A stretch of DNA of 64,000 bases from Mimachlamys varia. Taxonomy: Eukaryota; Mollusca; Bivalvia; Pectinida; Pectinidae. The notes below the pieces were generated by a model. That model was not told the origin of the DNA. It saw only the letters and a list, made by a program, of their open reading frames with translations, and did not search any database. The stretch spans positions 32,891,405 through 32,955,404 of the forward strand of contig OX392530.1 of the NCBI GenBank assembly GCA_947623455.1, read 5' to 3'. Positions within the stretch are counted from its first letter, which is position 1. Every line of letters starts with the position of its first letter. Of the stretch, positions 35,671-47,279 are shown piece after piece. The translations under genes and the position numbers were made by a program.

Positions 35671-38527
35671 ATTAAAATCAACTAAAATGATAAAACTTTG
35701 GCAATAAACTTGCGGCATCGTTTAGGTTGGCACTCAGAAGTCTACATCAACGGTAAAAGGACGACATTGTCTTTGTATGGAGGAGTCTTTGTTGAGACTT
35801 GCTCTTGAACAGAATGGTCTTGCAGACAAAGACTTCTATATTTATACTTAACTGGCGTCGAATTTTCGACAGTTTCGTATCGAAAATGTTCATTTACGCT
35901 CGAGAAAAGGTTCAGCTATCAAACACTTTGAAACACGTGGAATCGTTGGTTTACGTTATTCCAAATAGTACCGCATTTCTATTAAGTGTATAAATTAACT
36001 GGGCCTACTAGATATTTTGCCCTTCATAGAGAATGTGGTATGAAAACGGGCGCGTCTTTGATTTCTGGAACCCATGCATACTTACTAAACTTTCAATTGC
36101 GCTATTTTGCAGTTAGAAACACGTGCAAATCTTAATTGTTGTCGCATGCAAATAGGTTACAAACAAACAAGCAAAGATGTATAAACATTGTATATATATA
36201 TGGTATATTGCACGGCATCGTGTTACGCAAGTTCTTTGATAAATACAGTATACAAATAAATCAGCGGTATGTCAGTAGGTGATATAGTCTAAATGCATGG
36301 CTTAAATACAATATATTACGTAGGCAAACTGCATGGAGAGCTAATTATATTCTTAATTGGTCAGTACTGAAGCAGCTGCATTATGCCTGTGTTGAGTATA
36401 CGTGCAGCTTTTTGTTGTTATTCAAACAAAGGATTCAACTTTATATTTGAATGGATTTTAACTAAAACAATTAAATGCGTTTATAACAAATATTTCCTGA
36501 AACGTTTGGTCCTGAAATTTTTGCTTGATACGTTTGAAATATTTATTGTTACCGTAAAACATATCAAGCGTATCATTAGCTTATACGAACAAGCAAAACA
36601 TGTTCGTCAAAAATATCTTAACGGCCAATGGACTTGTATCTACATATATAGAAAAAAAGAACAGTGAATCCCTTTGATCTGTTAGTTGTGAGATTGACAC
36701 GAAAGTGACTTTAGTCACACAAACGTGATTGCAATGTGTAAAAGGGGAAACATGATTTTAAATCAAGGTCATACTCCGGTTTCTTTTCCGTTTTCTTCTT
36801 CCTGCGTACTGCAAGTGTAGGCATCTTGGGCAAAAATGACCTAAGTCAACAAATCATCATATCATATCAGTAACGCATTTCGCTACCGGCATCTGTCAAT
36901 TTATCCTGCGCATCCAAATCTGCATAGCATAATTAAATAGATTTCTGAAAATTCCATAGACGAATATGGTAAAAATTTAATTATAATGCCGATCACATTC
37001 GTCATATTTCATGAGCGGGTCATAATACTGCAGATTGTATAAAAGAACTGCATAACCATTATGGCGAATGTAAAGCTATTAGAAGGTCGTTGATACTTCG
37101 TAACCCCATAGAGTCATTTCTGATATCGATACTGAAATTCTTACCCTATCTATGCTAGCAGAAAAGCTAGTACAACATCAAGCTTAATATAATAACAGTC
37201 CGTCATATAACTCTCGTGTATTTTCATATGTTATGAATAGCATAAATCGAATCTCATAATTGCTATAATGACCATCCCACTAGGAAATCGTGCCCGACTA
37301 TGAACAGCCGATTGTGATACCTTGCCTGTGTGTTAATAGGACTAGCGGATCGAGACAGACACTCAAGTGCCATCGTCTTGTTTTACGCTGCCTCGCGAGA
37401 CCGTATAGATGATTGCGCGGCCAATTACGTGTAAAAACACTCCAAATTAGCTTTTAAAATTCAATGAATGCATTACAATATCGGAATGAGTAATGTACTA
37501 CTGTTCACACGAATACGGGAAAAGCCTATAATGGGATGCCAGGTGAAAAGAAACCATACGTTTAGATTTCAGAAAAGTGACATATCAATGTATGTTTCAT
37601 GTATCTATTTGTATCGACTTTTATAGAAGCAATCAATTATTTTCATCTGACCCTTAATTTTGTGTATGAATATATACGTTATATTTGATTATCGTAAACA
37701 TCAAAACATGTATCTATTCTTTCCTCAGCGATAACATCGATATAAACCTAGTCTTGGTGTCATTAATCCAAATTCCATTAGACAACGTATTTTGCAGTTG
37801 TTTTGAAAAAAGCTTGCGAGTAAATAAAACATTTCTCCTTAATAAAATCATTCAGAAAATAAACAATATTTATGATTTTATTTGTACATTTGATGAAGAC
37901 ACTCTCTCACGTAAATGAATGCGTAAAAAAAAGGAATATATTGTTTATGCATAAATAATTACTATAAATATTACTCAACGGAAGATCTTATTTAATAATT
38001 GATTTTGATCTTAGCTTTAAGCAACGAGAGTATCATTATCGCCCCACATCGTCGTGAATACCGATTGGAAATGTCTGTGTGTTCCTGGTGACATTGGACA
38101 GTCACACACCAAGACGATAAAACTATGTCGAGACAGTCAGCTGTTGCTATATTGTGTACACTCGACACGCAAAGAGGACAACATAACATCACCATTAGGA
38201 TATACGTTAATGCATCATACATCATAAATCTTTGTTTTTTCAAAGTCATTTTTGCATAATTATATGTTTTTATATCTGATGGTTTTGCATAATATGTTTT
38301 ATATCTACAGGCTTATTTATCCTGATTTCCTAAACGATGTAACGAAACCATCCACAGCCATAGCCCGCAGTTGCCCATTAAACCACTATTCCTGGGGGTT
38401 TGTGGTTACATAAGGAACAATTACACTTTATCGGACATATTCAAAATAATAACAATAACAAGCGTTTAACAGCCTGATTTATACGTCATATATCCCAATA
38501 AAGCAGCACGAACATTGATCTACTTAC

Positions 38528-38625
38528 CCAGAGGGAAGCCCCTCCTTCGGTTTAGACTGAGTTAGTCGCGTGCGTGGCTCCTGTGGGGACGGCGAAATGA
38601 CAGATGCTGAATGGGGGTAAATATC
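38528..38625 (-). CDS. Unrecognised protein, internal exon
   Basis: Minus-strand exon of 98 bp between a good acceptor (TTATTTAATTTCAG) and a good donor (CTCTGG/GTAAGT). Only one of its three frames is open, reading DIYPHSASVISPSPQEP then RTRLTQSKPKEGLPSG. That frame starts at phase 0 and ends at phase 2, exactly what the exons on either side require. The peptide is Pro/Ser-rich and basic, as in a disordered region. Confidence 0.72.
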
Positions 38626-38892
38626 CTGAAATTAAATAACAAATGATGATGACCAAGAGAAACATTTTCATGTCAGCAATGTTAACTTCAAAGAGCTTAC
38701 AAACGAATATGCTCGATTATGTATGTTTTGACCAATAACATATTATTTCTAATATAAAACGAACTGAGCGGGAACTTATATACATACACACGTACTTCCA
38801 TCCCCGCATCATTTTGTTTTGATTTAAATCTTCTCATGAGTTTTTATAGGAAGGGGTTCATCATCAAAGTAGTCCAACCTTTTAGGATGTGA

Positions 38893-39135
38893 CGTAAGAC
38901 ATTTCTCACTTGACAATTCTCGATTTGACGACGTGACATGTACGTGGATGCGACCTAGATTTGGCATCTGTCGTCGATGATGCAGAAGACGCTAACTTCA
39001 CCGTTACACCTGGTCTTATTATTGTCTTGTACTTTTCCAAAGGACTCTGCGCAAAATGTTCATATTTTCCCTCTTGTTTTATCGATTTGGAAAGTCTGAT
39101 TATGGTTTTGTTGACGTTTCGGTATTTTTTTCGGA
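38893..39135 (+). mobile_element. Family A retroelement 3' end, truncated copy
   Basis: Contains GTGGATGCGACCTAGATTTG, TGTCGTCGATGATGCAGAAG and the terminal GGTTTTGTTGACGTTTCGGTA. It is non-coding and lies in the intron between the exons at 38528 and 40405. Confidence 0.75.
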
Positions 39136-39380
39136 TTTTCCTCAAAATCTAATCAAGTATAATACTTGATAGTGCAATGTTGTGGTGTGTATGTAACCCA
39201 AATTTGACCAGGGGTTTCTACGATTTGTAAGATTTATTGTACACAATGTTATCACGACGGCGGAGAGACGGACGAACCCACAGACAAAATGTATACTTTA
39301 TATTCCCTTATCTTACATGTTTGTGGGTTATGATTAATTTGAGAAATGACATGGCATTTGTTTGGTCAATCAGATTTGAT

Positions 39381-39720
39381 CAAAGATAAGACCCTTGAAA
39401 AGTATACGAGAAGAAGGTGTTCCAGAAAAGTACGCGTCTGCTGCTTCATCGACGACACTCGCAATGTCCAACGTCCAACTGCATATATGTATCATACATG
39501 GATACATAATATTTGTCAATATTGCTTGCTCAGTCTTCATCAACCTGCATTTATCGTATAGCTCAGTAGTAAGCTGCCCTTGTTAGTCAACGTTTAAGTA
39601 AAGACCGAGGTAAGTAGCTGATGCAGTAGAGTCTGTTGTGTCCTTGCTTTCAAGTTAAGAAAGGCTATATATGCGATCGACTAGGTCAGTAAACTTCTGG
39701 TTATTTATAGACAGCAAAAA
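39381..39720 (-). mobile_element. Family A retroelement, internally deleted copy
   Basis: The plus strand first shows the reverse complement of the 3' segment (AAGGTGTTCCAGAAAAGTACG, GACGACACTCGCAATGTCC). It then jumps to reverse transcriptase coding sequence (CAGTAGTAAGCTGCCC...GTAAACTTCTGGTTATTTATAG), as in the 14462-15185 copy. The intervening coding part is deleted, so it is inactive. Confidence 0.72.
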
Positions 39721-39889
39721 TAATTTGCGACAGAAAAACAAAGACATCTCACCTCAGATTACGAACTACTGTGAGGTTATGCCTCAAATTATTTAACGAA
39801 ACAAGAGAATAGCTAACGGCTATATTGGATATCGTTTGAACGCTATATACGAATAAAAAGTAAATCAAAGAAAACCAAAACTCCAACAA

Positions 39890-39990
39890 AACATAATTGA
39901 TTTAACTAGAGGCAAAACATGAAGAAAGGAAGACCCTTGTAAAAGTAAAAGAGGAGAAGACCAATAATAAGACCAGGAATAAGAACCAAT
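39890..39990 (-). mobile_element. Family A retroelement 3' tip
   Basis: Reverse complement of the family A end: AACAAAACATAATTGATT, ACTAGAGGCAAAACATGAAG and GTAAAAGAGGAGAAGACC. Similarity is then lost in a small local duplication of AATAAGACCA. Confidence 0.65.
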
Positions 39991-40404
39991 CATATGCATG
40001 CTCTTTGTTGCTGGTTTCAGCAGTTAACATGGCCTGCTCCGCCAATTAAGTGCATTATTTTATCGCGTAGGTAGATAACAACTAAAAACCATTTTAGCAC
40101 GAATCAAACCGGTTTCCAGTCTTAACGAGTGCATAATTATATCACATGAAAATGGGAAGGGCATGTTTTATACACTGTAGTGGTTATTGATGCCGAGCAC
40201 TGACCTTTGACAAGTGCGTTCAGGACATACATTTCAATGTGTCAATTGTTTACCAAATATTTCCGGTAAATCAATGTCAAGTGAGGACGGATCTCGTTTT
40301 ATCTTCCGTTGATCTGACAAACGTGCCCGCTATCTATCTTAGCAAATTAAAAGGCTAGTAGCAGGTGTTTTGGTTAGCAGATCGCCATTGCTGTCGATAC
40401 TGAC

Positions 40405-40482
40405 CACATGTGGTACGGACGTCTTCCGGCTGTTCACGTCTTGAGATGACTTCGATTGACGGAAAGGACCGGAACAAAGAGT
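40405..40482 (-). CDS. Unrecognised protein, internal or alternative last exon
   Basis: The acceptor TGTATATTTTTCAG precedes TLCSGPFRQSKSSQDV, then NSRKTSVPHV, in phase 0. That matches the phase 0 donor of the large exon at 47280. A donor CATGTG/GTCAGT at 40404 keeps phase 0 into the exon at 38528. That donor is weak. If it is ignored, the frame continues for 21 residues (VSIDSNGDLLTKTPATSLLIC) to a TAA at 40339. So this may be an alternative terminal exon or a cassette. Skipping it also preserves the frame. Confidence 0.6.
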
Positions 40483-40553
40483 CTGAAAAATATACACACG
40501 ATTAATTAAAGGAATTTATCCATAAAGAACACTCTTTTCCGTATCTTATGTAA

Positions 40554-40920
40554 AGGCCCAATATACGTAACTTCAGGATTTTGGGGGGGATGTTGAAAAA
40601 TTATGAAAAAAAATCCAGTTGATATCCATGCAAAAATAAGTCTTAAACGAAGTAAACCTGAGAGGTAGCTAACAAGAAACTCTTGACAGAAAAAAAAATC
40701 CAAAGAAATGAAAATAATTCAACAACAACAACAACAACAAGCCGAAAGGTAGAAGGCAGTGTTTACAAATACCGAGTTTCAACTGCCTCTGTATCGGTAA
40801 CCGCGTAAGAATTCATCTTAAATATTGCTGATATTATCAGTTAATTACAACTAAATCTATAAATATAATAAGCTATTGGGCTTGAGTTTTGCCGAAAGTT
40901 ACAGTACGTATATTAGGCCT
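40554..40920 (+). mobile_element. TTAA MITE (family M)
   Basis: 367-bp copy with ends AGGCCCAATATACGTAACTT and CAGTACGTATATTAGGCCT. TTAA is intact on the right; on the left it has become GTAA. The interior shares AAAATAAG.CTAAAACGAAGT and the GTTTACAAATACCG...GGTAAC block with the other copies. It is non-coding, with a short (CAA)n tract near 40720. Confidence 0.85.
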
Positions 40921-41637
40921 TTAATAGTATCAGGCAAACGTTGTCTCCCGATAACACCCGAACATTGTGTTACGGCTATACAGTGGGGTCTAGATGGACT
41001 CTGTTACCCCCCTAAGGCATTCAGTTCGCAAATTAGTACAATTAGGTAGTAAACACATTTGTAATGCATATTATAGAACACACGGATAAAATGACTGAAG
41101 TAAATTGAAAACACCAACACCGCAAGAAGAGACGTGATATGCACGTCAGACCATGTAAAAAGTGTACTGAGATTACTAGAAGGCAATGTCAAAGTTAAGT
41201 GCAGAACAGGTGAAATAAAATTGTATTCACAGCAGAGGTAGTTGTGCACATAACATCAAACGTAAGTAACCACATTATCCACAAAATGCCCAGAAGGGCC
41301 ATAACTTTAGTAAATATTGTCGAATCACACTGCCATTCAGGAAAACACTACTCATGTCATGGTGATTAAGCCAACCAAGTGTGAGATGGATCGGTTGAAA
41401 ATTGAAGGAGGATATCTCCGAACAAATAAAAGTTAATGACGGACGAACGGACAACGCAATACCATGATAGGTCCCGTCAATTTTGACGAGTGAAAAAAAA
41501 TCCTTCAAGTGAACCGGACACAAATGTAGCTACATTAATGATTAGCATACTCTCATATGTCTTATTATATTGGTCGTCAATATTACGACATTGTTTAGTG
41601 ATATGACTTTACAAATTATTTTCAATGTAATAATTTA

Positions 41638-42284
41638 ATATAATGTTGAACGTAACCATTCCATATTATGCTCAACGTAACCATTCGATATAATGTTCAA
41701 TGTAACCATTCGATATTATGTTCAACGTAACCATTCGATATAATGTTCAACGTAACCATTCCATACTATGCTCAACGTAACCATTCGATATAATGTTCAA
41801 TGTAACCATTCGATATTATGCTCAACGTAACCATTCGATATAATGTTCAACGTAACCATTCCATATTATGCTCAACGTAACCACTCCATATAATGTTCAA
41901 GGTAACCATCGATATAATGTTCAACGTAACCATTCCATATTATGCTCAACGTAGCTATTCGATATAATGTTCAATGTAACCATTCGATATAATGTTCAAC
42001 GTAACCATTCGATATAATGTTCAACGTAACCATTCGAAATAATGTTCAACGTAACCATTCGATATAATGTTCAACGTAACCATTCGATATAATGTTCAAC
42101 GTAACCATTAGATATAATGTTCAACGTAACCATTATATATAATGTTCAACGTAACCATTCGATATAATGTTCAACGTAACCATTCGATATAATGTTCAAC
42201 GTAACCATTATATATAATGTTCAACGTAACCATTCGATATAATGTTCAATGTAACCATTCGATATAATGTTCAACGTAACCATT
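41638..42284. repeat. 25-bp satellite array, about 26 copies
   Basis: The unit is ATAATGTTCAACGTAACCATTCGAT. The left third alternates two unit types (ATTATGCTCAACG and ATAATGTTCAACG) as a 50-bp dimer. The right part is monomeric and more uniform. Two further degenerate units lie at 42415-42475, beyond a 130-bp interruption. Confidence 0.95.
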
Positions 42285-42290
42285 TGTAAC

Positions 42291-42339
42291 ACGGGTGAAT
42301 TCAATAACCGGCGAAGCCGGTTATGTATAATTTACCCGT
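42291..42339. repeat. Two-tier hairpin at the end of the 25-bp satellite
   Basis: Inner stem of nine perfect pairs, ATAACCGGC-GAA-GCCGGTTAT. An outer stem of eleven pairs, ACGGGTGAATT with AATTTACCCGT (one G-T pair), is separated by two-base bulges. It begins seven bases after the last regular satellite unit. Confidence 0.88.
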
Positions 42340-42960
42340 TTTCATTGTAGTTATCCCCCGATAACCTAAACAAGATAGAAAGTTTATCCTTATATTTACA
42401 GTATTTTTCTGTGAAATTCGATACAATGTTCAACGTTACTATTCGATAGAATGTTCAACGGGATCATTTGATGTAAAGAAAATCTTCATTAACATATCGT
42501 TCTAAGCTAAACATATTCCCGTAACGTTAACGTTTCGCTATTTCAAAACAAGCATATAAGAATACAACCTGTATGGCAGAATGGTCGCCGAACGGCAGAG
42601 TGGATAGCGCAACAAACCGTTGTTTAAATAAATACAACATATATACATTTCTTATATGTAAACTAATGAAACAATGTTAAACTTACCGATAAAATCATCT
42701 CGTATGTGGTTTAGAGAACAATGAAATATATAAATAATATAGATGCATAATGCAATACATTGTAGCACTTAATGATGATTCAATTAAACAGCGAGAGCAT
42801 TTTTCATATGAGTAACCCTCGTAAAGAAAATGAGGAACAAGACTGCATACGTGGATGTTAAGAATACACTTTCGAATGCAGATATGATATCCAACATAGA
42901 AGAAAGAATTAAGAGAGCATGTCATACATGCCATAGTGAGAAACCGCAACACGTACGAAG

Positions 42961-43280
42961 AAAGTGATCGCACACTACATACATATTATAGATAATGAGA
43001 ATTAAACATTGAGGAGGGAAGTAGTGACCACAAGCTACATACATATTATAGATAATGAGAATTCAACATAGAGGAGAGAAGTAGTGAGCACACGCTACAT
43101 ACATAAAATATAGATAATGAGAATTCAACATAGAGGAGGGAAGTAGTGAGCACACGCTACAGTCATATTATAGATAATGAGAACTCAACATAGAGGAGGA
43201 AAGTAGTGAGCACATGCTACATACATATTATAGATAATGAGAACTCAACATAGAGGAGGAAAGTAGTGAGCACATGCTAC
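42961..43280. repeat. 60-bp tandem array, five copies
   Basis: Each unit contains GTAGTGAGCACACGCTACAT, ATTATAGATAATGAGAA and TCAACATAGAGGAGGGAA. Five nearly complete units are followed by a partial one. A diverged relic (GTAGTGCAAGCACACTACATTC) lies at 43484-43505, on the far side of the hammerhead element. Confidence 0.93.
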
Positions 43281-43305
43281 TTATCATAAGAAAAAGACGG
43301 ATATA

Positions 43306-43452
43306 AAAGATGACGTAACACACAAACATGCTGCACCTTTTAAATATAGTAATAGATACAGCATGCCGAAAAAATAAATTAAACTGCATCATACAGCTGT
43401 TTTGTCCTTCTTGTACTCGTCAGAAATGCTAGGGGCCAAACGATGGGAATCG
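43306..43452 (-). mobile_element. Hammerhead-bearing dispersed element (family H), copy next to 60-bp array
   Basis: Minus-strand copy with the same order as at 7175: GGCCCCTAGCAT, ribozyme fold, GATGCAGTTTAATTT, TAAAAGGTGCAGCATG and the common end GTTACGTCATCTT. It separates the 60-bp array from a relic unit, which suggests insertion into the array. Confidence 0.78.
43386..43429 (-). ncRNA. Hammerhead ribozyme, type I, copy with intact CUGANGA core
   Basis: On the minus strand the core reads CTGACGAG, with every invariant base present. The palindromic stem III ACAGCTGT and the cleavage base A after GU are also intact, and TGATGC follows. Damage lies elsewhere: CGAAAC has become CAAAAC, stem II pairing is eroded (TACAAGAAGGA), and stem I 5' side is GCATTT. 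The intact and broken parts complement those of the 24244 copy. Confidence 0.68.
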
Positions 43453-44560
43453 AAATATTAGAACACAACATATAAGAACGGTAGTGCAAGCACACTACAT
43501 TCATGTTGTAGGGAGTGAGAGAACACAATATATTTATATAGTATAAGTATATTGTGATTGATTTCAACATATATGCTACATGCATACATTTAGTATAGAA
43601 TATTACATTAAGTAGATATCTGTTATCACAGAAATAAAATATAATTCGCGTATGACCACAACATTAATCAAAGATCATTACTTATCAAGAAAAAGTGGTA
43701 TAAAGAAAAGCTAATTTAACAATTTAACCCAACACTCTCAGAACGCTATCAACATCTATATGAACGCGTGGCTTTGTGAATGATGCCATCTCTTTCATCT
43801 AAATATATAACACAAAGGACTTTTTTTAAACACAGACTCTGGGAAATCAAGGTACATAGATTGGATTGGAAAACGCAGGTAAAACAGGAAGCAGCACAAA
43901 CTGTAAAGAATGTTCAGACCTCTGATGTCACCAGCTTAGCTGATATTCCTGGAGATTTCCTACTGCTTTTAGCGGCAATTAAAGATTTTTCACCGATTAC
44001 ATTGATCTTTTCACTTTTTATTCCAGATATTGGACAGGTAGAAACTGCGCAAATCTTTGACATTTACTAGCTTATCTTATAAGCTTATTTTATCATGGGT
44101 TTTTTTTCTGAAATCTAAAAATACCAAGATAACTATTGTGACAAAACAATAAATTGACAAAGCTCGATAGGTGGGGTTGGGGGTATGAACTACGAAAGGT
44201 TTGCAATAAGATACCATATCCAAAGCACTTGAGTAGGCTTTTGTTAATTCACATTGTATCATGTATTAAACATTTTAAAAATACATTGTATAAACAAAAC
44301 AAAAATTAAGACAATTGATTATGTGTTTCTTTTGAAACCATTTTGACATATATCAAGTTGTCTTTGTTTTATGATATCACGTAATGATAATGTTGCATCG
44401 CAATCAATGGCATTAATCCACTGTACCATTTAAAGTCTGCTTTAAAAGAAGACTGCTGTTTATAACAAAATAATTTACTACTCCAAAAAACGAGGTCAAA
44501 ACGTTTTAAAAATTCTAAACTCATTTTCGATACCAAAATACATTGTAGGCATCCTATTAA

Positions 44561-44947
44561 AGGCCCAATATACGTAACTTTAGGAAATTTTCGTGATTAT
44601 GAAATATTCTAAAAAAACAAATCCAGTTGATAACCATGCAAAAATAAGCCTAAAACGAAGTTAAACTGAGCGGTAACTAACAAGAAACTGTTGACAAAAA
44701 AATCCAAAGAATTGAAAATAGTTCAGGTGGGGCCCACTTCAACAACAAAGCCGTAGGAAGAAGACAGCTCGAAATGGACACGTGTTTACAAATACCGCGT
44801 TTCATCTGCTGCTGTACCGGTAACTGCGCAAGATTTCATCTTGACTATTGCTGATATCAGTTAATCTTAACTAAATCTTATAATATAAGAAGTTATAAGG
44901 CTTGATTTTTGCTTCAAGTTTTGCCAAAGGTTACGTATATTGGGCCT
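44561..44947 (+). mobile_element. TTAA MITE (family M), best-preserved copy
   Basis: 387 bp with inverted ends AGGCCCAATATACGTAACTTT and GGTTACGTATATTGGGCCT, and intact TTAA on both sides (44557-44560, 44948-44951). The interior holds GGTGGGGCCCACTTCAACAA and a CTGCTGTACCGGTAACTGCG segment shared with the other copies. There is no open reading frame. Confidence 0.9.
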
Positions 44948-46258
44948 TTAACTGGTGAAGACTTCTTTAATCATTAGATCAGATCAACAAATATGGAAAT
45001 AAACAATACATAAATAACACCTTTTGGATGTAGACAAGTACGAACTCTACCAAATAGATACTATCGCTGTAACAGAAGTGACATTGTCAAACCGCGCTAC
45101 TGTTATATGAGAAGGTAAGGGGAGGCAACTCTATATTGGAACGAAAGGCAGGACGTTGGGCAGTAGTATGACGAACAAAATTCTTGCGAAATGTACATTT
45201 CCATTGAACTAGGATCATGAAATATTTTACGTACAAAAATGGATATCGAAAATAACAATACGGCGCTAGCTTCTTCTGCCTTCCCTGTAACATGGTTCTT
45301 CAATGTTGCAAGTCAATTTTTATTTGCGCAGGGTTTATTTGATTTCCCTTTGTGATAATTTAGAATATAGGTATCAAGAAGTGGATGATACCTGGCTATA
45401 TTTACATTAGCGCTGCAGTGTCACCATTTAAACCAAGTAAGTTCCGATTCTGTTCATAGGACAATAACCCGAAAGGAGTATGAATATGAACGTGAGATGA
45501 AGGTTAAAAAAACAAGGCATATCGCGCCAAACTCTCGTATGGACGGGTAACGATAGAAAACTTATTTGCTTTATTTATTCCATTTAAATCACTTATTGGG
45601 TAAGATCGAATTATCATATTTAAACATTGAAAAATCGTCGTCATTACAAGAATGTCTGTCATGAAGAGGGTGTCCCCCTCCGTTATTACGGAATGTGAAG
45701 TATTGTTATCGTCCGAAATAATGTATTGTCACAATCTGACATCACGTATGTATGTATGTATATACGCAGACATGTATAAATGTAGAAAGACGAATTCGTA
45801 TTCCCCATCGGCAGTGAAGTCGACCAAAATATGCAACGCAGCATTAAACAACACGACGCTGAAAACTTTTTCCATAGTGGACCATCTTACTCATTTTTCA
45901 AATTCAGCGGACCTGTCTCCGAAGTATGACGTCACAAATACTCGTTGTCATTTATTATGACGATAATTATTTCAAGTGTTATTTTAAAGCACCCTTAGAC
46001 AGAAACAGTGTAAAAGAAATAAAATAGATTCAACATTTTCAAAATAAAATTCTTGTTCGATAACTGTTTTCTACGAACTATATTTCAAAGTCGCCGTTCC
46101 AGGAGAAAGCACGTGAAACGATTCCGCCTCTCAAAAAAGAGCACGCGCTACGGGCTGTTCTGCCAATTAAGCAAACCGGTGTTTCTTGGAGCTACAATTT
46201 GTTTTATTTTATAGTCGAATTTTTTTTTCATGTATGGTTAGAAGTAGAAATGTAAATA

Positions 46259-46421
46259 TAAGCATTAAACTGCATTCTGTTTCGAGTTATAGGCGATTTG
46301 AACGCGCACTGCATTATAGGAAAATAAAACATGAACCGCTACCGCAGTCCCTGTTATTTTCCTGTAATAATGTGGGCGTTCATATCGCCTATAATCGAAA
46401 CAGAATGCAGTTTAATGCTTA
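46259..46421. repeat. 163-nt foldback (palindromic MITE)
   Basis: Arms of about 66 nt are near-perfect inverted copies. The outer 27 bases (TAAGCATTAAACTGCATTCT and on to GTTTCGA) match exactly. The inner parts differ by a few substitutions and small indels around TTATAGGCGAT.TGAACGC and ATAGGAAAATA. The loop is about 30 nt. The open frame across it is an artefact of the palindrome. Confidence 0.9.
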
Positions 46422-47279
46422 ATTGAAAACATTTTGTCAATCCATTTATAATATCATAGAATGAAATGATTTTAACTGGAAAATAGCGTGTACTTTTTAC
46501 ACCAATTCGTGGCATCCTGGCCATACACTACAAAACCATTTAGAGTTATCTCTCTTACATTGCCTTAATAGAACACAGACTTGAGCGCTGGTCGGAGCCA
46601 ATAGAAATGAAATTTTTAATGCTATCGTTAGCAATTTCAACTATATATTGTTGAAGACGTTTCCATGGGAATATAGCTCTACTTACGCTGCCTTCCTCCG
46701 TTCAAATTTTACGTTGAAAATACGTATGGTGTTCAATAAGTTAACTCTCGTGAAAGTGTCGTTTTTTTTCGAATTCCGTACGATGTCATTTTACAACTGA
46801 GCAATAGAATTTGTTAGTTACATCTAACAATTATAACAACTTACACTGTATATACTTCATCAATGATCGGAAACTTTCGCCAAGTCAAAGTTTCTTTCTT
46901 AACTGGTAGGCTATGGTTTTGCGTAGTATCAATTTTGCCATTAAAATGTTATTCATAGGGCGGAAATTAGACTTCGCAAAAGCATGTATATTCTCAGTAT
47001 ACCGTATCAATAAACTTGGAAATTAATTTATCAATAAAAATAGCACTGCCTTTCGTTTCTAGGCTTCCGCTATATGGGACATATAATTTCAACTTCTATA
47101 AACACGCCATCTTTTTATGGACGGGATGTACAGCTAGCATTGTCTGGAATTAATGAAATATACATGTAAACCATTTAATCATATTTGATCAGAAAAAAAA
47201 AACCTACAACATATTAATATTCTCCCATTGTAACTTGCGCACATATAACCCTATACCACGAGCTGCAGTTAACACTTAC

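Larger units (their letters stand above)
32177..38527 (-). other. Intron of the minus-strand gene, 6.4 kb
   Basis: GT-AG intron before the last coding exon. Contents seen are a degenerate tandem repeat (32483-32611) and a family A 3'-end scrap (35590-35670). The remainder is AT-rich and featureless. Confidence 0.65.
40483..47279 (-). other. Intron of the minus-strand gene, 6.8 kb, repeat-rich
   Basis: Intron after the large exon. It contains two family M MITEs, the 25-bp satellite with its hairpin, the 60-bp array, a hammerhead element and a 163-nt foldback, each listed separately. I found no further exon. The open frames at 43780-44070 and 45652-45960 have no support. Confidence 0.6.

Noticed and set aside
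42585..42615. A-box-like word (GGCAGAGTGGATAGCGC)
   Set aside because: No B box or cloverleaf follows, so not a tRNA or SINE head on this evidence.
43780..44070. 96-codon + strand open frame
   Set aside because: No family resemblance or splice context; it lies antisense in a repeat-rich intron.
45652..45960. 102-codon + strand open frame
   Set aside because: No recognisable motif, low-complexity AT-rich composition, and located inside an intron on the opposite strand.
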